From positions 1-64,000 of the forward strand of contig CAWDUJ010000006.1 in NCBI GenBank assembly GCA_963805455.1: a stretch of 64,000 nucleotides of DNA. Reading direction: 5' to 3'. Both the position numbers and the translations under genes were made by a program. The notes under the pieces are model-generated. The model saw only the letters and a list, made by a program, of their open reading frames with translations. It was not told where the DNA came from and searched no databases. Below, one piece after another: positions 38,758 through 46,999 of the stretch. The DNA comes from VRUE01 sp963805455. Lineage in GTDB: Bacteria; Actinomycetota; Thermoleophilia; Solirubrobacterales; 70-9. How positions within the stretch are numbered: the stretch's first letter is position 1; every line of letters starts with the position of its first letter.

Positions 38758-40088
38758 ACCAGAACCGGCTCGCGCTCGCGCGCCGGGTGGCGCGCGGTGA
38801 GGAGCACCGGGGTGCCGTCGCGCGGCGAGAGGGTGATGTTGCGGCGGGTGACCCGCTGCGCCCTCGGGCTCGCCTTGTGCAGGTCGCAGCGGGTGAGCAC
38901 TTCGCGGAGCACGATCCGCATCTCGAACTCGGCGAAGGCGCCGCCGATGCAGCGCCGGACGCCGCCTCCGAACGGCACCCACGAGTAGGTCTCCGGGCCC
39001 TCCTCGAGGAACCGCTCGGGCCGGAAGGCGTGCGGCTCGGGATAGGCCTCGGGGCGGGTGTGCGCGAGCCAGATCGCCGGCGTCACGTCGGTCCCCTCGG
39101 GGAGCTCGAGGTCGTCGGTCAGCAGCGGGCTCCTCAGGCGCCGGCCGGCGACGGGTACCACCGGGCGCAGCCGCAGCGCCTCGGTGATCGCCGCCTTCAG
39201 GTAGCTCTCGTCGCCGTCGGCCAGCGTTTCCCGCAGGCGCGCGTGGACCTCGGGGTGGCCGAGGATCAGGTCGAAGGCCCAGGCGAGGCCGGTCGCGGTC
39301 GTCTCGTGGCCGGCGAGCAGAAGGGTCATCAGCTGGTCGCGGAGGTCGGTGTCGGTGAGGCCCTCGCCGTCCTCGAAGCGGGCGAGGATCAACGAGGAGA
39401 GGATGTCGTCGCGCTCCTCGAGGTCGTCCCTCGAGCGGTGCTCGGCGATCTCGGCGTTGAGCAGATCGTCGACCTCGCGGAGCCGGTCCTGGAAGCGGTC
39501 CCAGACGTTCTGGCCGCCGCCGAAGCGGCGCAGCAGCAGGGCGCGCAGCTGGATCCCGTTCGACCCGGTCTCAGTCAGGAGGTTGCGGAGCAGGTCGCGC
39601 AGGCGCTCGAGCCGGGGGCCGTCGGAGACGCCGAACACAACCCGGAGGATCACCTCGAGCGTGATCGACTGCATGTGGGGATGGAGCGGGAACTCCCGCC
39701 CGAGCGGCCAGGAGTCGATCTCGGCGTCGACGATCGAGGTCACCATCGGCTCCAGCGAGCGCATTCGCTCGCCGTGGAAGGCCGGCAGCATCAGCTTCCG
39801 GTTCGCAAGGTGATCGGCGCCTTCGAGCAGAAGCAGCGAGCGGGAGCCGACGATCGGCTCGAGGAAGATGTTGCGGCCGGGCGGAAGGCCGTGATTCGGC
39901 TCGCGGTAGAGCGCCTTGATCGCCGAGGGGTGGGAGATCATCACCATCGGCCTCTCGAAGCCGAGGAAGGTGAGGCTGAACGAGTCGCCTAGGTCGCGCC
40001 GGCAGCGATCGAGGAAGCCGAATGGCCGAACCGACCAGGAGACGGTCTGCCGCAGCGAGCTGATCGCCGGTTCTGGCGGAAGGGTCAT
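38754..40088 (-). CDS. cytochrome P450
   Basis: This 444-residue P450 has the I-helix oxygen motif AGHETTATG, the K-helix ExxR (EALR), the PERF-like FRPERFLEEG and the heme loop FGGGVRRCIGG with the Cys ligand. It resembles bacterial CYP110/CYP102-like soluble monooxygenases; the substrate cannot be told. It is on the opposite strand between purB and purC and has no redox partner nearby. Confidence 0.95.
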   Translation of the reverse strand: MTLPPEPAISSLRQTVSWSVRPFGFLDRCRRDLGDSFSLTFLGFERPMVMISHPSAIKALYREPNHGLPPGRNIFLEPIVGSRSLLLLEGADHLANRKLMLPAFHGERMRSLEPMVTSIVDAEIDSWPLGREFPLHPHMQSITLEVILRVVFGVSDGPRLERLRDLLRNLLTETGSNGIQLRALLLRRFGGGQNVWDRFQDRLREVDDLLNAEIAEHRSRDDLEERDDILSSLILARFEDGEGLTDTDLRDQLMTLLLAGHETTATGLAWAFDLILGHPEVHARLRETLADGDESYLKAAITEALRLRPVVPVAGRRLRSPLLTDDLELPEGTDVTPAIWLAHTRPEAYPEPHAFRPERFLEEGPETYSWVPFGGGVRRCIGGAFAEFEMRIVLREVLTRCDLHKASPRAQRVTRRNITLSPRDGTPVLLTARHPAREREPVLV

Positions 40089-40126
40089 CGTAAGAGCATC
40101 GCAGAAGCCCTATAAAGTCGAGCGCA

Positions 40127-40975
40127 ATGTCGGCGGTCGCAGACCTGAAGCTCCACTCCTCCGGGAAGGTCCGGGAGATCTACGAGTGGGAGGACGACCT
40201 GCTGATGGTCGCCTCCGACCGGATCTCGATCTACGACGTCGTGATGCCGACGCCGATCCCCGACAAGGGGAAGGTCCTGAACCGGATCTCGGAATTCTGG
40301 TTCGAGCTGACCGGAGACATCGTCCCCAACCACTTCGTCTCCGACGACGTGCCGGAGGAGGTCGCCGAAAGGGCGATGCGGGTTCGGCGGTTGGAGATGT
40401 ACCCGATCGAGTGCGTCGTCCGCGGCTATCTCTCGGGGTCGGGCTGGAAGGAATACCGCCAGGGCGGCGCAGTCTGCGGGATCGAGCTGCCGGAGAACCT
40501 GCTCGAGTCCGACCGCCTGCCGGAGCCGATCTTCACCCCGGCGACGAAGGCCGAGATCGGCGACCACGACGAGAACATCGACTTCGACCGGGCGGCGGAG
40601 ATCATCGGCGACCGGGCGCTGATGGAGGAGCTGCGACGGATCTCGATCGAGGTCTACTCGCGCGGCGCCGAGCATGCCTCGGAGCGGGGGATCATCCTCG
40701 CCGACACCAAGTTCGAGTTCGGGCGACATGCCGGGGCGGAGATAGTCCTCGCCGACGAGGTCCTGACCCCCGACTCCTCACGCTTCTGGCCCGCCGACCG
40801 CTACCAGCCCGGCGCCACCCAGCCCTCCTTCGACAAGCAGTTCGTCCGCGACTGGGCCGACGAGGCCGGCTGGGACCACACGCCCCCGGCTCCCGAGCTG
40901 CCGGCCGACGTCGTCGAGCAGACCCGGGCCAAGTACGTCGAGGCCTACGAGCGGGTCACCGAGCGCCAGTTCTGA
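40127..40975 (+). CDS. purC: SAICAR synthetase
   Basis: The 282-residue enzyme joins aspartate to CAIR using ATP. KLHSSGKVREIYEWEDDLLMVASDRIS at the start is typical, though KVRDIY reads KVREIY. VVRGYLSGSGWKEY and ILADTKFEFG are both motifs of the family. It is divergent from the P450 with a 38-nt spacer. Its 3' end overlaps the convergent cupin gene by about 20 nt. Confidence 0.97.
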   Translation: MSAVADLKLHSSGKVREIYEWEDDLLMVASDRISIYDVVMPTPIPDKGKVLNRISEFWFELTGDIVPNHFVSDDVPEEVAERAMRVRRLEMYPIECVVRGYLSGSGWKEYRQGGAVCGIELPENLLESDRLPEPIFTPATKAEIGDHDENIDFDRAAEIIGDRALMEELRRISIEVYSRGAEHASERGIILADTKFEFGRHAGAEIVLADEVLTPDSSRFWPADRYQPGATQPSFDKQFVRDWADEAGWDHTPPAPELPADVVEQTRAKYVEAYERVTERQF

Positions 40976-41570
40976 GCAGCGAACGGCCGTACTGCGGGTA
41001 GGTCCCGTGGTAGCCCCGGCCCCTTGCGATCGGACGCAGGGCCCCGAAGAGGAGCGATTGGACGGCGGCCGGCGGCCGCTTGAACACGAGCACATCGCGA
41101 AACTCGGTCGCGAACATCGTCAGCTGGAGTGGGTCGGGCATCCCCTTCCCGTTCGTGTGGCCATCGCGGGCGAGGCCGAAGAGGTTCTCGATCATCAGCA
41201 GGAAGCGGGTCCCGTCGGATACGAAGACCCGCGCCACGGCCTCCTCCTCGTCGCCGGCGTTCCACCAGTCGTGCCAGCTCCCGCGCGGGATCTCGACCAC
41301 CTCTCCGGGGCCGGCGGCCGACTCCTTTCCGTCGAGCTTGAACCCGATCCGGCCCGCCTCGACGGCGAATCGCTCGTCGAAATTCTCGTGGAGATGCTCG
41401 CCCGCGACCGCGCCTCCCGGCTGGACGTGGAGCTCGGCCTCGAGTGATGGGTCCTCGCCTTGCCACGGCGCCTTGAGCAGAATCCCCCGCTCGCCGGTGA
41501 CCGGGTTCTCGACGGAATCGCCGTCGGAGTACGGCTCGGTGGCGGCCGCAAGGACCTCGGGGTGGCTCAC
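40956..41570 (-). CDS. cupin-domain protein
   Basis: This 204-residue protein from GTG at 41570 has a cupin fold. ELHVQPGGAVAGEHLHENFDERF supplies the first metal motif (H-x-H...E), and GPGEVVEIPRGSWHDWWNAG the second with its His. The C-terminal third is helical and may be a partner domain. Substrate unknown. It overlaps the end of purC tail-to-tail, and is separated from purS by divergent starts about 50 nt apart. Confidence 0.85.
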   Translation of the reverse strand: MSHPEVLAAATEPYSDGDSVENPVTGERGILLKAPWQGEDPSLEAELHVQPGGAVAGEHLHENFDERFAVEAGRIGFKLDGKESAAGPGEVVEIPRGSWHDWWNAGDEEEAVARVFVSDGTRFLLMIENLFGLARDGHTNGKGMPDPLQLTMFATEFRDVLVFKRPPAAVQSLLFGALRPIARGRGYHGTYPQYGRSLLRTGAR

Positions 41571-41620
41571 GCCGCCATCGTAGGACAGAACCCGCGGGCC
41601 GGCCCGCTAGATTGGCGAGC

Positions 41621-41848
41621 GTGAAGGCGCGAGTCCTGATCCGGCCGAAGGAGGGCATCCTCGACCCGCAGGGGAAGGCGGTCGAGCGGGCGCTGCCGGC
41701 ACTCGGGTTCGAGGGGATCGAGCACGTGCGGGTCGGCCGCATGGTCGAGCTCGAGGCGGAGGACCCCGAGCGGCTCTCGGAGCTCTGCTCGAAGCTGCTC
41801 GCCAACCCGCTGATCGAGGATTTCGAGATCGAACAGGTTGATGCCTGA
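41621..41848 (+). CDS. purS: FGAM synthase subunit PurS
   Basis: GTG at 41621 gives VKARVLIRPKEGILDPQGKA, the normal PurS N-terminus, and 75 residues; a TTG nine bases upstream is also open. PurS bridges PurQ and PurL in the three-subunit FGAM synthase. It is followed directly by a 63-nt repeat element before purQ. Confidence 0.93.
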   Translation: MKARVLIRPKEGILDPQGKAVERALPALGFEGIEHVRVGRMVELEAEDPERLSELCSKLLANPLIEDFEIEQVDA

Positions 41849-41852
41849 TCCA

Positions 41853-41926
41853 GCCGCCCCGGACGCGGGAGCGAGGGCCAGTCCTTATCTGCTTCTCCTG
41901 GCCCGAGCGAGAGCAGAGGAGTCGGC
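41853..41926 (+). repeat. structured repeat, 63-nt core type, copy A (purS-purQ gap)
   Basis: The 63-nt core is 41858-41920. It begins CCCGGACGCGGGAGCGAG and ends CGAGCGAGAGCAGAGGA. Inside, GGGCCAG pairs with CTGGCCC around a pyrimidine-rich loop. Copy B (42572-42634) differs at only four positions, all in the loop. The outer arm GCCG/CGGC is short here. The 3' part supplies AGAGGAG, which serves as the purQ SD 11 nt before its ATG. It fills the purS-purQ gap. Confidence 0.8.
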
Positions 41927-41931
41927 GTTTC

Positions 41932-42646
41932 ATGAAGTGGGGGGTCCTTCAGTTCCCCGGCTCCTGCGACGAGCGGGACGCCGTCCATGCCTGCTCGCTC
42001 CTCGGCGAGGCGAGGCTCCTCTGGCACGAGGAGCGTGACCTCGGGGACGTCGACGCGGTGGTCGTTCCCGGTGGCTTCTCCTACGGCGACTACCTGCGGG
42101 CGGGGGCGATCGCGCGGTTCTCGCCGGCGATGGAGTCGGTCGCCGAGTTCGCCGCAGCCGGCGGGCCCGTGCTCGGGATCTGCAACGGGTTCCAGGTGCT
42201 CTGCGAGGCGGGGCTGCTGCCCGGCGCGCTGCTGCGAAACGAGGACCTCCGGTTCCTCTGCCGACAGGTCGACCTGATCGACGCCGACGGCGCGACCCTC
42301 TCGATACCGGTCAAGCACGGCGAAGGCCGCTACTACGCCCCGCCCGAGGCCTTGGACCGGATCGAGGTCGACGGCCAGGTGGCGTTCCGCTACGCGACCG
42401 GGGCAGAACCCGAACGGCTCGGCCCGCGACATCGCCGGCGTCCGCAACGAGGCCGGCAACGTGGTCGGCCTGATGCCCCACCCCGAGCACGCGGTCGACC
42501 CGCTGACCGGATCCACCGACGGCCTTCACATATTCCGCCGCCTCGCCGAGCTCGCCGCGGCCCCCGCCGCCCCCGGACGCGGGAGCGAGGGCCAGTCCAT
42601 CTCTGTTTCTTCTGGCCCGAGCGAGAGCAGAGGAGGCGGCGGTTGA
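41932..42646 (+). CDS. purQ: FGAM synthase glutaminase subunit PurQ (frameshifted)
   Basis: ATG at 41932 starts a class I glutamine amidotransferase with the nucleophile motif LGICNGFQVL and WGVLQFPGSCDERDA. At 42398-42401 the homopolymer GGGG breaks the frame; removing one G restores ATGQNPNGSARDIAGVRNEA and the catalytic GLMPHPEHAVDP. The repaired product is 237 residues. Its last 29 residues are encoded by repeat copy B. The stop overlaps the purL TTG (TTGA). PurQ delivers ammonia from glutamine to PurL. Confidence 0.9.
42564..42642 (+). repeat. structured repeat, 63-nt core type, copy B (end of purQ)
   Basis: Outer arms CCGCCGCC (42564-42571) and GGCGGCGG (42635-42642) are perfectly complementary. 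The 63-nt core 42572-42634 is 94% identical to copy A. The inner stem GGGCCAG (42589-42595)/CTGGCCC (42612-42618) is intact. It is translated as the purQ C-terminus, supplies AGAGGAGG as the SD of purL, and the TTG start begins one base after the right arm. Confidence 0.8.
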
Positions 42647-44826
42647 TTCAGGGGACGGCCAAACACCGCGAGCTCGGCCTCACCGACTCCGAGTACGAGC
42701 TGATCGTCGAGAAGATCGGGCGCGAGCCCAACGACGTCGAGCTGGCGATGTTCAGCCTGCTCTGGTCCGAGCACTGCTCCTACAAGCACTCGCGCAAGCT
42801 CCTGCGCCGGCTGCCGACCGAGGGCGAGCGGGTGGTGATGGGGCCCGGCGAGAACGCCGGCGCGGTCGACGTCGGCAACGGCCAGGCGATCGCCTTCAAG
42901 GTCGAGTCCCACAACCACCCCAGCGCGGTCGAACCGTTCGAGGGGGCGGCGACCGGGGTCGGCGGCATCCTCCGCGACGTCTTCGCCCTCGGGGCGCGGC
43001 CGATCGCGATCCTCGACAGCCTCCGCTTCGGCGAGCTCGACTCCAAGCGCTCTCGGTTCCTGCTCGACGGCGCGGTGCGCGGGATCGGCCACTACGGCAA
43101 CTCGATCGGGGTGGCGACGGTCGGCGGCGAGATCTACTTCGAGGCCCCCTACGAGCACAACTGCCTGGTCAACGCGATGTGCGTCGGAATCGCGCGCAAG
43201 GACGAGATGGTCCGGGCCGCCGCCGCCGGGGTCGGCAACGCGGTGGTCCTGATGGGCGCCTCGACCGGGCGCGACGGGATCGGCGGCGCCTCGGTGCTGG
43301 CCTCGGCCGAGCTCGGCGAGGGCGACGACGCGAAGCGGCCGACGGTCCAGATCGGCGACCCGTTCGAGGAGTCGAAGGTGCTCGAGTGCTGCCTCGAGCT
43401 CCTCGAGCGCGACCTGCTGGTCTCCCTCCAGGACCTCGGCGCCGCCGGCCTCACCTCATCGGCGGGAGAGATGGCGGCGGCGGGCGGGGTCGGGATCGAC
43501 CTCGACGTCGGCCGGGTGCCGCTGCGCGAGGCCGACATGGAGCCGTTCGAAATCATGGTCTCCGAGTCACAGGAGCGGATGCTCGGCGTCGTCGAGCCGG
43601 CGAAGGTCGCCGAGGTCCTCGCGGTCTGCGAGAAGTGGCAGACCGGGGCGGCGGAGATCGGCGTCGTCACCGACACCGGCGCGATCCGGATCCTCCGCGG
43701 TGAGGACGTGGTCGGTGAGATGCCGGTCGAGGCACTGGTCGACGGCTGCCCCCTCTACGACCTCGAGCCGGCCGCGCCTGAGGGGTGGATCTACGGCAAC
43801 CGGGTCACTCTCGAGGAGGGCACCTCGGCGGAGGAGACCCTGCTCGCCCTGCTCGCCTCGCCGAGCATCGCCTCCAAGCGCTGGGCCTTCGAGCAGTACG
43901 ACTCGGTGGTCGGCTCGCGGACCGCGCGCCGACCGGGGTCCGCCGACGCCGCCGTCCTCGCAACGCCCGAGGCCGATTGCGGTGCGATCGCGGTCTCGAT
44001 CGACGGCAATGGGCGGCGGGTCGCCTGCGACCCCCACGCCGGCACGATCGAGGCCGTGCTCGAGTGCGTCCAGAACCTGGCCTGCGTCGGGGCGGAGCCG
44101 CTCGGGGTCACCAACTGCCTCAATTTCGGCAACCCGGAGAAGCCGACGGGCGCCTGGCAGCTCGACCGCGCCGTTTCCGGCCTCGCCGAAGCCTGCGAGG
44201 CCCTCGGCCTCCCGGTCGTCGGCGGCAACGTCTCCCTCTATAACGAGGGGCCCCAGGGCCCGATCTATCCGACCCCGGTGATCGGGATGGTCGGCGAGCT
44301 GCCGGATCCCGACCCCGGCGCCGGCAGCTCCTTCGCCGCCGAGGGCGACGCGATCGGCCTCGTCGGCCCTTTCACCCCCACCTTCGCCGGCTCCGAGCTG
44401 GCCAAGCAGCGGGGTGCCCTCGAGACCGGCCTCCCGGAGCCCGACATCGCGGCGGTCGCCGCCGCCTGCGCGAGTATCCGCGACGCGGTCCGCGCCGGCC
44501 GGCTCGCCTCCGCCCACGACATCAGCGACGGCGGCCTCGCCTGCGCCCTGGCCGAGTGCGCGATCGGCGATGGGATCGGCTGCGAGGTCGACCTGCAACC
44601 GCTGCGCGACCGGGGCTGCTCGCCGAAGGAGGCCCTGTTCGGGGAGGGAAGCGGCGGCTTCTTGGTCAGCGGCGAGCGCGCCAACCTCGACGCGCTGGGC
44701 GCAATTCACCTCGGCAGGGTCGGCGGCGCCGCGATCGAGATCGCCGCCGGCGACCGCAGCATCGCCGTCGGCCTCGAGACTGCGGAGCGCGCCTGGCACT
44801 CGCTGTCGGGCCTCTTGGACATCTGA
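42643..44826 (+). CDS. purL: FGAM synthase large subunit PurL
   Basis: TTG at 42643, 6 nt after AGGAGG, gives 727 residues, the small-PurL length. LLWSEHCSYKHSRKLLR, VESHNHPSAVEPFEGAATGVGG (in two blocks) and DLGAAGLTSSAGEMA mark the two AIRS-like halves, and the second half has ISDGGLACALAECAIG. With PurS and PurQ it makes FGAM. The open frame upstream of the TTG is only the out-of-frame end of purQ. Confidence 0.96.
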   Translation: MIQGTAKHRELGLTDSEYELIVEKIGREPNDVELAMFSLLWSEHCSYKHSRKLLRRLPTEGERVVMGPGENAGAVDVGNGQAIAFKVESHNHPSAVEPFEGAATGVGGILRDVFALGARPIAILDSLRFGELDSKRSRFLLDGAVRGIGHYGNSIGVATVGGEIYFEAPYEHNCLVNAMCVGIARKDEMVRAAAAGVGNAVVLMGASTGRDGIGGASVLASAELGEGDDAKRPTVQIGDPFEESKVLECCLELLERDLLVSLQDLGAAGLTSSAGEMAAAGGVGIDLDVGRVPLREADMEPFEIMVSESQERMLGVVEPAKVAEVLAVCEKWQTGAAEIGVVTDTGAIRILRGEDVVGEMPVEALVDGCPLYDLEPAAPEGWIYGNRVTLEEGTSAEETLLALLASPSIASKRWAFEQYDSVVGSRTARRPGSADAAVLATPEADCGAIAVSIDGNGRRVACDPHAGTIEAVLECVQNLACVGAEPLGVTNCLNFGNPEKPTGAWQLDRAVSGLAEACEALGLPVVGGNVSLYNEGPQGPIYPTPVIGMVGELPDPDPGAGSSFAAEGDAIGLVGPFTPTFAGSELAKQRGALETGLPEPDIAAVAAACASIRDAVRAGRLASAHDISDGGLACALAECAIGDGIGCEVDLQPLRDRGCSPKEALFGEGSGGFLVSGERANLDALGAIHLGRVGGAAIEIAAGDRSIAVGLETAERAWHSLSGLLDI

Positions 44827-44923
44827 CGAGCGAGGCAAGACCGCGCTCAAGTTCGCGCCGGCGCTGTCGAGGAACGTCGGTGCGGCCGAATAGGGTGGTG
44901 CGGAAACGAACAAGGAGCGGAAG

Positions 44924-45895
44924 ATGGCTTGGCGGTATGCGGTATCCCTCACGACGCTGGTCGCAATCGCCTGCGCGATTGGAGTCCCTTCGGCCTCGGC
45001 CTCGGTCGAATTCGGCGACAACTGCTCGGCCGGCTCCGCCGTTCCCAAATTGACACTGGCCGAGCTGAGCAAATTCGGCACTCTTCCCCTCGACGCTCCG
45101 ACGAGTGGCGTGATCACGAAGGTGAAATTCAACGTCTCTCTCCCGCTCCCGATTGCCATCCCGCAGACGGTGAAGGTGTTGCGTCCGCTGAGTGGCCCCG
45201 AATTCGTCGTCAGCCAGGAAGCGACCGTCAACGTGACCCAGGGTGCGAGCTCTCTCGACGTGAGAATGCCGGTCAAGCCCGGGGAAAGGCTCGCCATTCA
45301 TGGGCCACTGTTCAAATTCGGACCCACCGAAACGCAGGTGACCTTCGTGTGCGAAGCCGGCCCGGGAGAACCCGAAGGGGTGATCGGAACATCCCTCGAA
45401 GACCGTCCCATAGGCGGGACGATCAAATTCGCCGAAATCACGAGCGCAGCCCGGGTGCCGGTCGCGGCGGTGATCGAGCCCGACGCCGACGGTGATGGCT
45501 ACGGAGACGAGACGCAGGACGGGTGTCCGCAGAGCGCGGCGGTCCAGACCGACTGCTCGCCGGTCGGCCTCGACACCTTTGCCGTTCAGAGTCAGGGCAA
45601 GGTCGTGGTCCTGGTCGTCGCCACCGCCCCTGCCAATGTCAAGGTTGCGGGCTCGGTGAAGCTCCCGAAGGGGGCCACTGTCTCGGCGTCGACGAAGCTG
45701 AAGCCGGTGACCCACGAACTGACGCCCGGCAAACTGGGGCACTTCATCCTCAAGTTCCCCGGCCGGCTCAAATCGGCGCTGAGATCGCTGCCCAAGCGAA
45801 AGAAGCTGCCGCTGAAGATCACGGTGAACTCGACCAACGTGGCCAACGTCAGCAGCAAAGTCAAGAAGACACTCAGGCTCACCGGCGGGCCCTGA
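44924..45895 (+). CDS. secreted protein with calcium-loop motif, paralogue 1
   Basis: The 323-residue protein starts with a signal peptide (MAWRYAVSLTTLVAIACAIG, cleavage near SASA). A beta-rich domain follows, then EPDADGDGYGDETQDGCP, a thrombospondin-3-like Asp-rich calcium motif. The C-terminal domain has many Lys (LPKRKKLPLKI). It is adjacent to and similar in layout to the next gene. Function unknown; it interrupts the purine cluster. Confidence 0.8.
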   Translation: MAWRYAVSLTTLVAIACAIGVPSASASVEFGDNCSAGSAVPKLTLAELSKFGTLPLDAPTSGVITKVKFNVSLPLPIAIPQTVKVLRPLSGPEFVVSQEATVNVTQGASSLDVRMPVKPGERLAIHGPLFKFGPTETQVTFVCEAGPGEPEGVIGTSLEDRPIGGTIKFAEITSAARVPVAAVIEPDADGDGYGDETQDGCPQSAAVQTDCSPVGLDTFAVQSQGKVVVLVVATAPANVKVAGSVKLPKGATVSASTKLKPVTHELTPGKLGHFILKFPGRLKSALRSLPKRKKLPLKITVNSTNVANVSSKVKKTLRLTGGP

Positions 45896-45908
45896 GGCGC
45901 CTGAGCAG

Positions 45909-46901
45909 ATGCTCGGGCGGAAGATCGCGGCCTGCGTCTCCGCTGTCGCCCTCGCGGCGCTGCTCGCGCCGGCGGCTGCCTCGGCCGCCACTGAAGTCGG
46001 GAACGAATGCGGGGCGGAACACCTGACCGGGGGCTTCGTCGAAGTTCCCGAATCCGTCGCCGCGGGCGCCGGCACCCTGCCGCTGACCGTTCCGGGCGAA
46101 GGGATCCTCACCAGTTGGAAGATCAAGTCGCTCAGCGCGAGCCCGGCTCCGGCCCGGATCGGCGTCTTCCGCGCCGGGGACTCGGCTGGGAAATTTCAGC
46201 TCGTCGGCGCCTCCGGCGAAGAAACCGCCGGCTTTGGCCCCAACGCCTTCAAGATCAGGATCCCGGTCAAGGCGGGAGACCGTTTCGGGTCGATTCCCGC
46301 CGGCGGCGGGTATTTCTCCTGCGTCACCGGCAACCCCGACGATCACTCCTGGGCCTACAACGGCGTGGTCGCCGTCGGCTCCACCTACCAGTTCGCCGCC
46401 GGGGCGCAGGCCCGGGTGCCGATCGTCGGCGTCGTCGAGCCCGACATCGACGGTGACGGCTTCGGCGACGAAACACAGGACGGCTGTCCGCGGAGCAAAG
46501 GCACGATCGACCCCTGCCCCCTGGTCAAGACCTCGTTCACGACGAAGGTGAAGAAGAAGTCGATCGAGGTCTCGGTGACGGTCAGCTCGGTGGCAACGGT
46601 CCAGGTCTTCGGCCAGGTCAGCTGGCCGGTGCGGGGTGCGCCGAAACGGCCGCACAGCTCGAAGAAGCCGAAGAACCACGTTCTGATCGTCGGCATCAGC
46701 GGCGGCCGGCCGCGAGTGGTGACACCGGGCCAGCCGACCGTCTTCCGGGCGCAGATCTCCAAACCGATCCTGCGACGCCTCGGGCGGATCGGGCCGAAGG
46801 AGGCCCTGCGACCGCTGATGACCGCCCGCACCACCGACATTGCCGGGAAGATCACCGACGAGCGGCAGCGGATCAAGCTGAAGGGCCGGGGAGGAACCTA
46901 G
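45909..46901 (+). CDS. secreted protein with calcium-loop motif, paralogue 2
   Basis: This 330-residue protein has a signal peptide (LGRKIAACVSAVALAALLAP), a first Cys in VGNECGAEHL matching FGDNCSAGS in the neighbour, and EPDIDGDGFGDETQDGCP in the same place. The C-terminal domain is again basic (RPHSSKKPKNH). It begins 13 nt after paralogue 1, a tandem duplication. Function unknown. Confidence 0.8.
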   Translation: MLGRKIAACVSAVALAALLAPAAASAATEVGNECGAEHLTGGFVEVPESVAAGAGTLPLTVPGEGILTSWKIKSLSASPAPARIGVFRAGDSAGKFQLVGASGEETAGFGPNAFKIRIPVKAGDRFGSIPAGGGYFSCVTGNPDDHSWAYNGVVAVGSTYQFAAGAQARVPIVGVVEPDIDGDGFGDETQDGCPRSKGTIDPCPLVKTSFTTKVKKKSIEVSVTVSSVATVQVFGQVSWPVRGAPKRPHSSKKPKNHVLIVGISGGRPRVVTPGQPTVFRAQISKPILRRLGRIGPKEALRPLMTARTTDIAGKITDERQRIKLKGRGGT

Positions 46902-46999
46902 ATCTAGCGGTCCCTGCCCGTTGGTACCCTCCCGGGGTAGGCGATACGCCTGCGCGTCATGTCTTTTTTCCGAGACGAGGAAAGCGCGCCCCTTCCCAT

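Noticed and set aside
41932..44826. A 964-residue PurQ-PurL fusion protein
   Set aside because: The fusion is produced by one extra G in purQ; repaired purQ ends at 42646 and purL has its own SD and TTG start.
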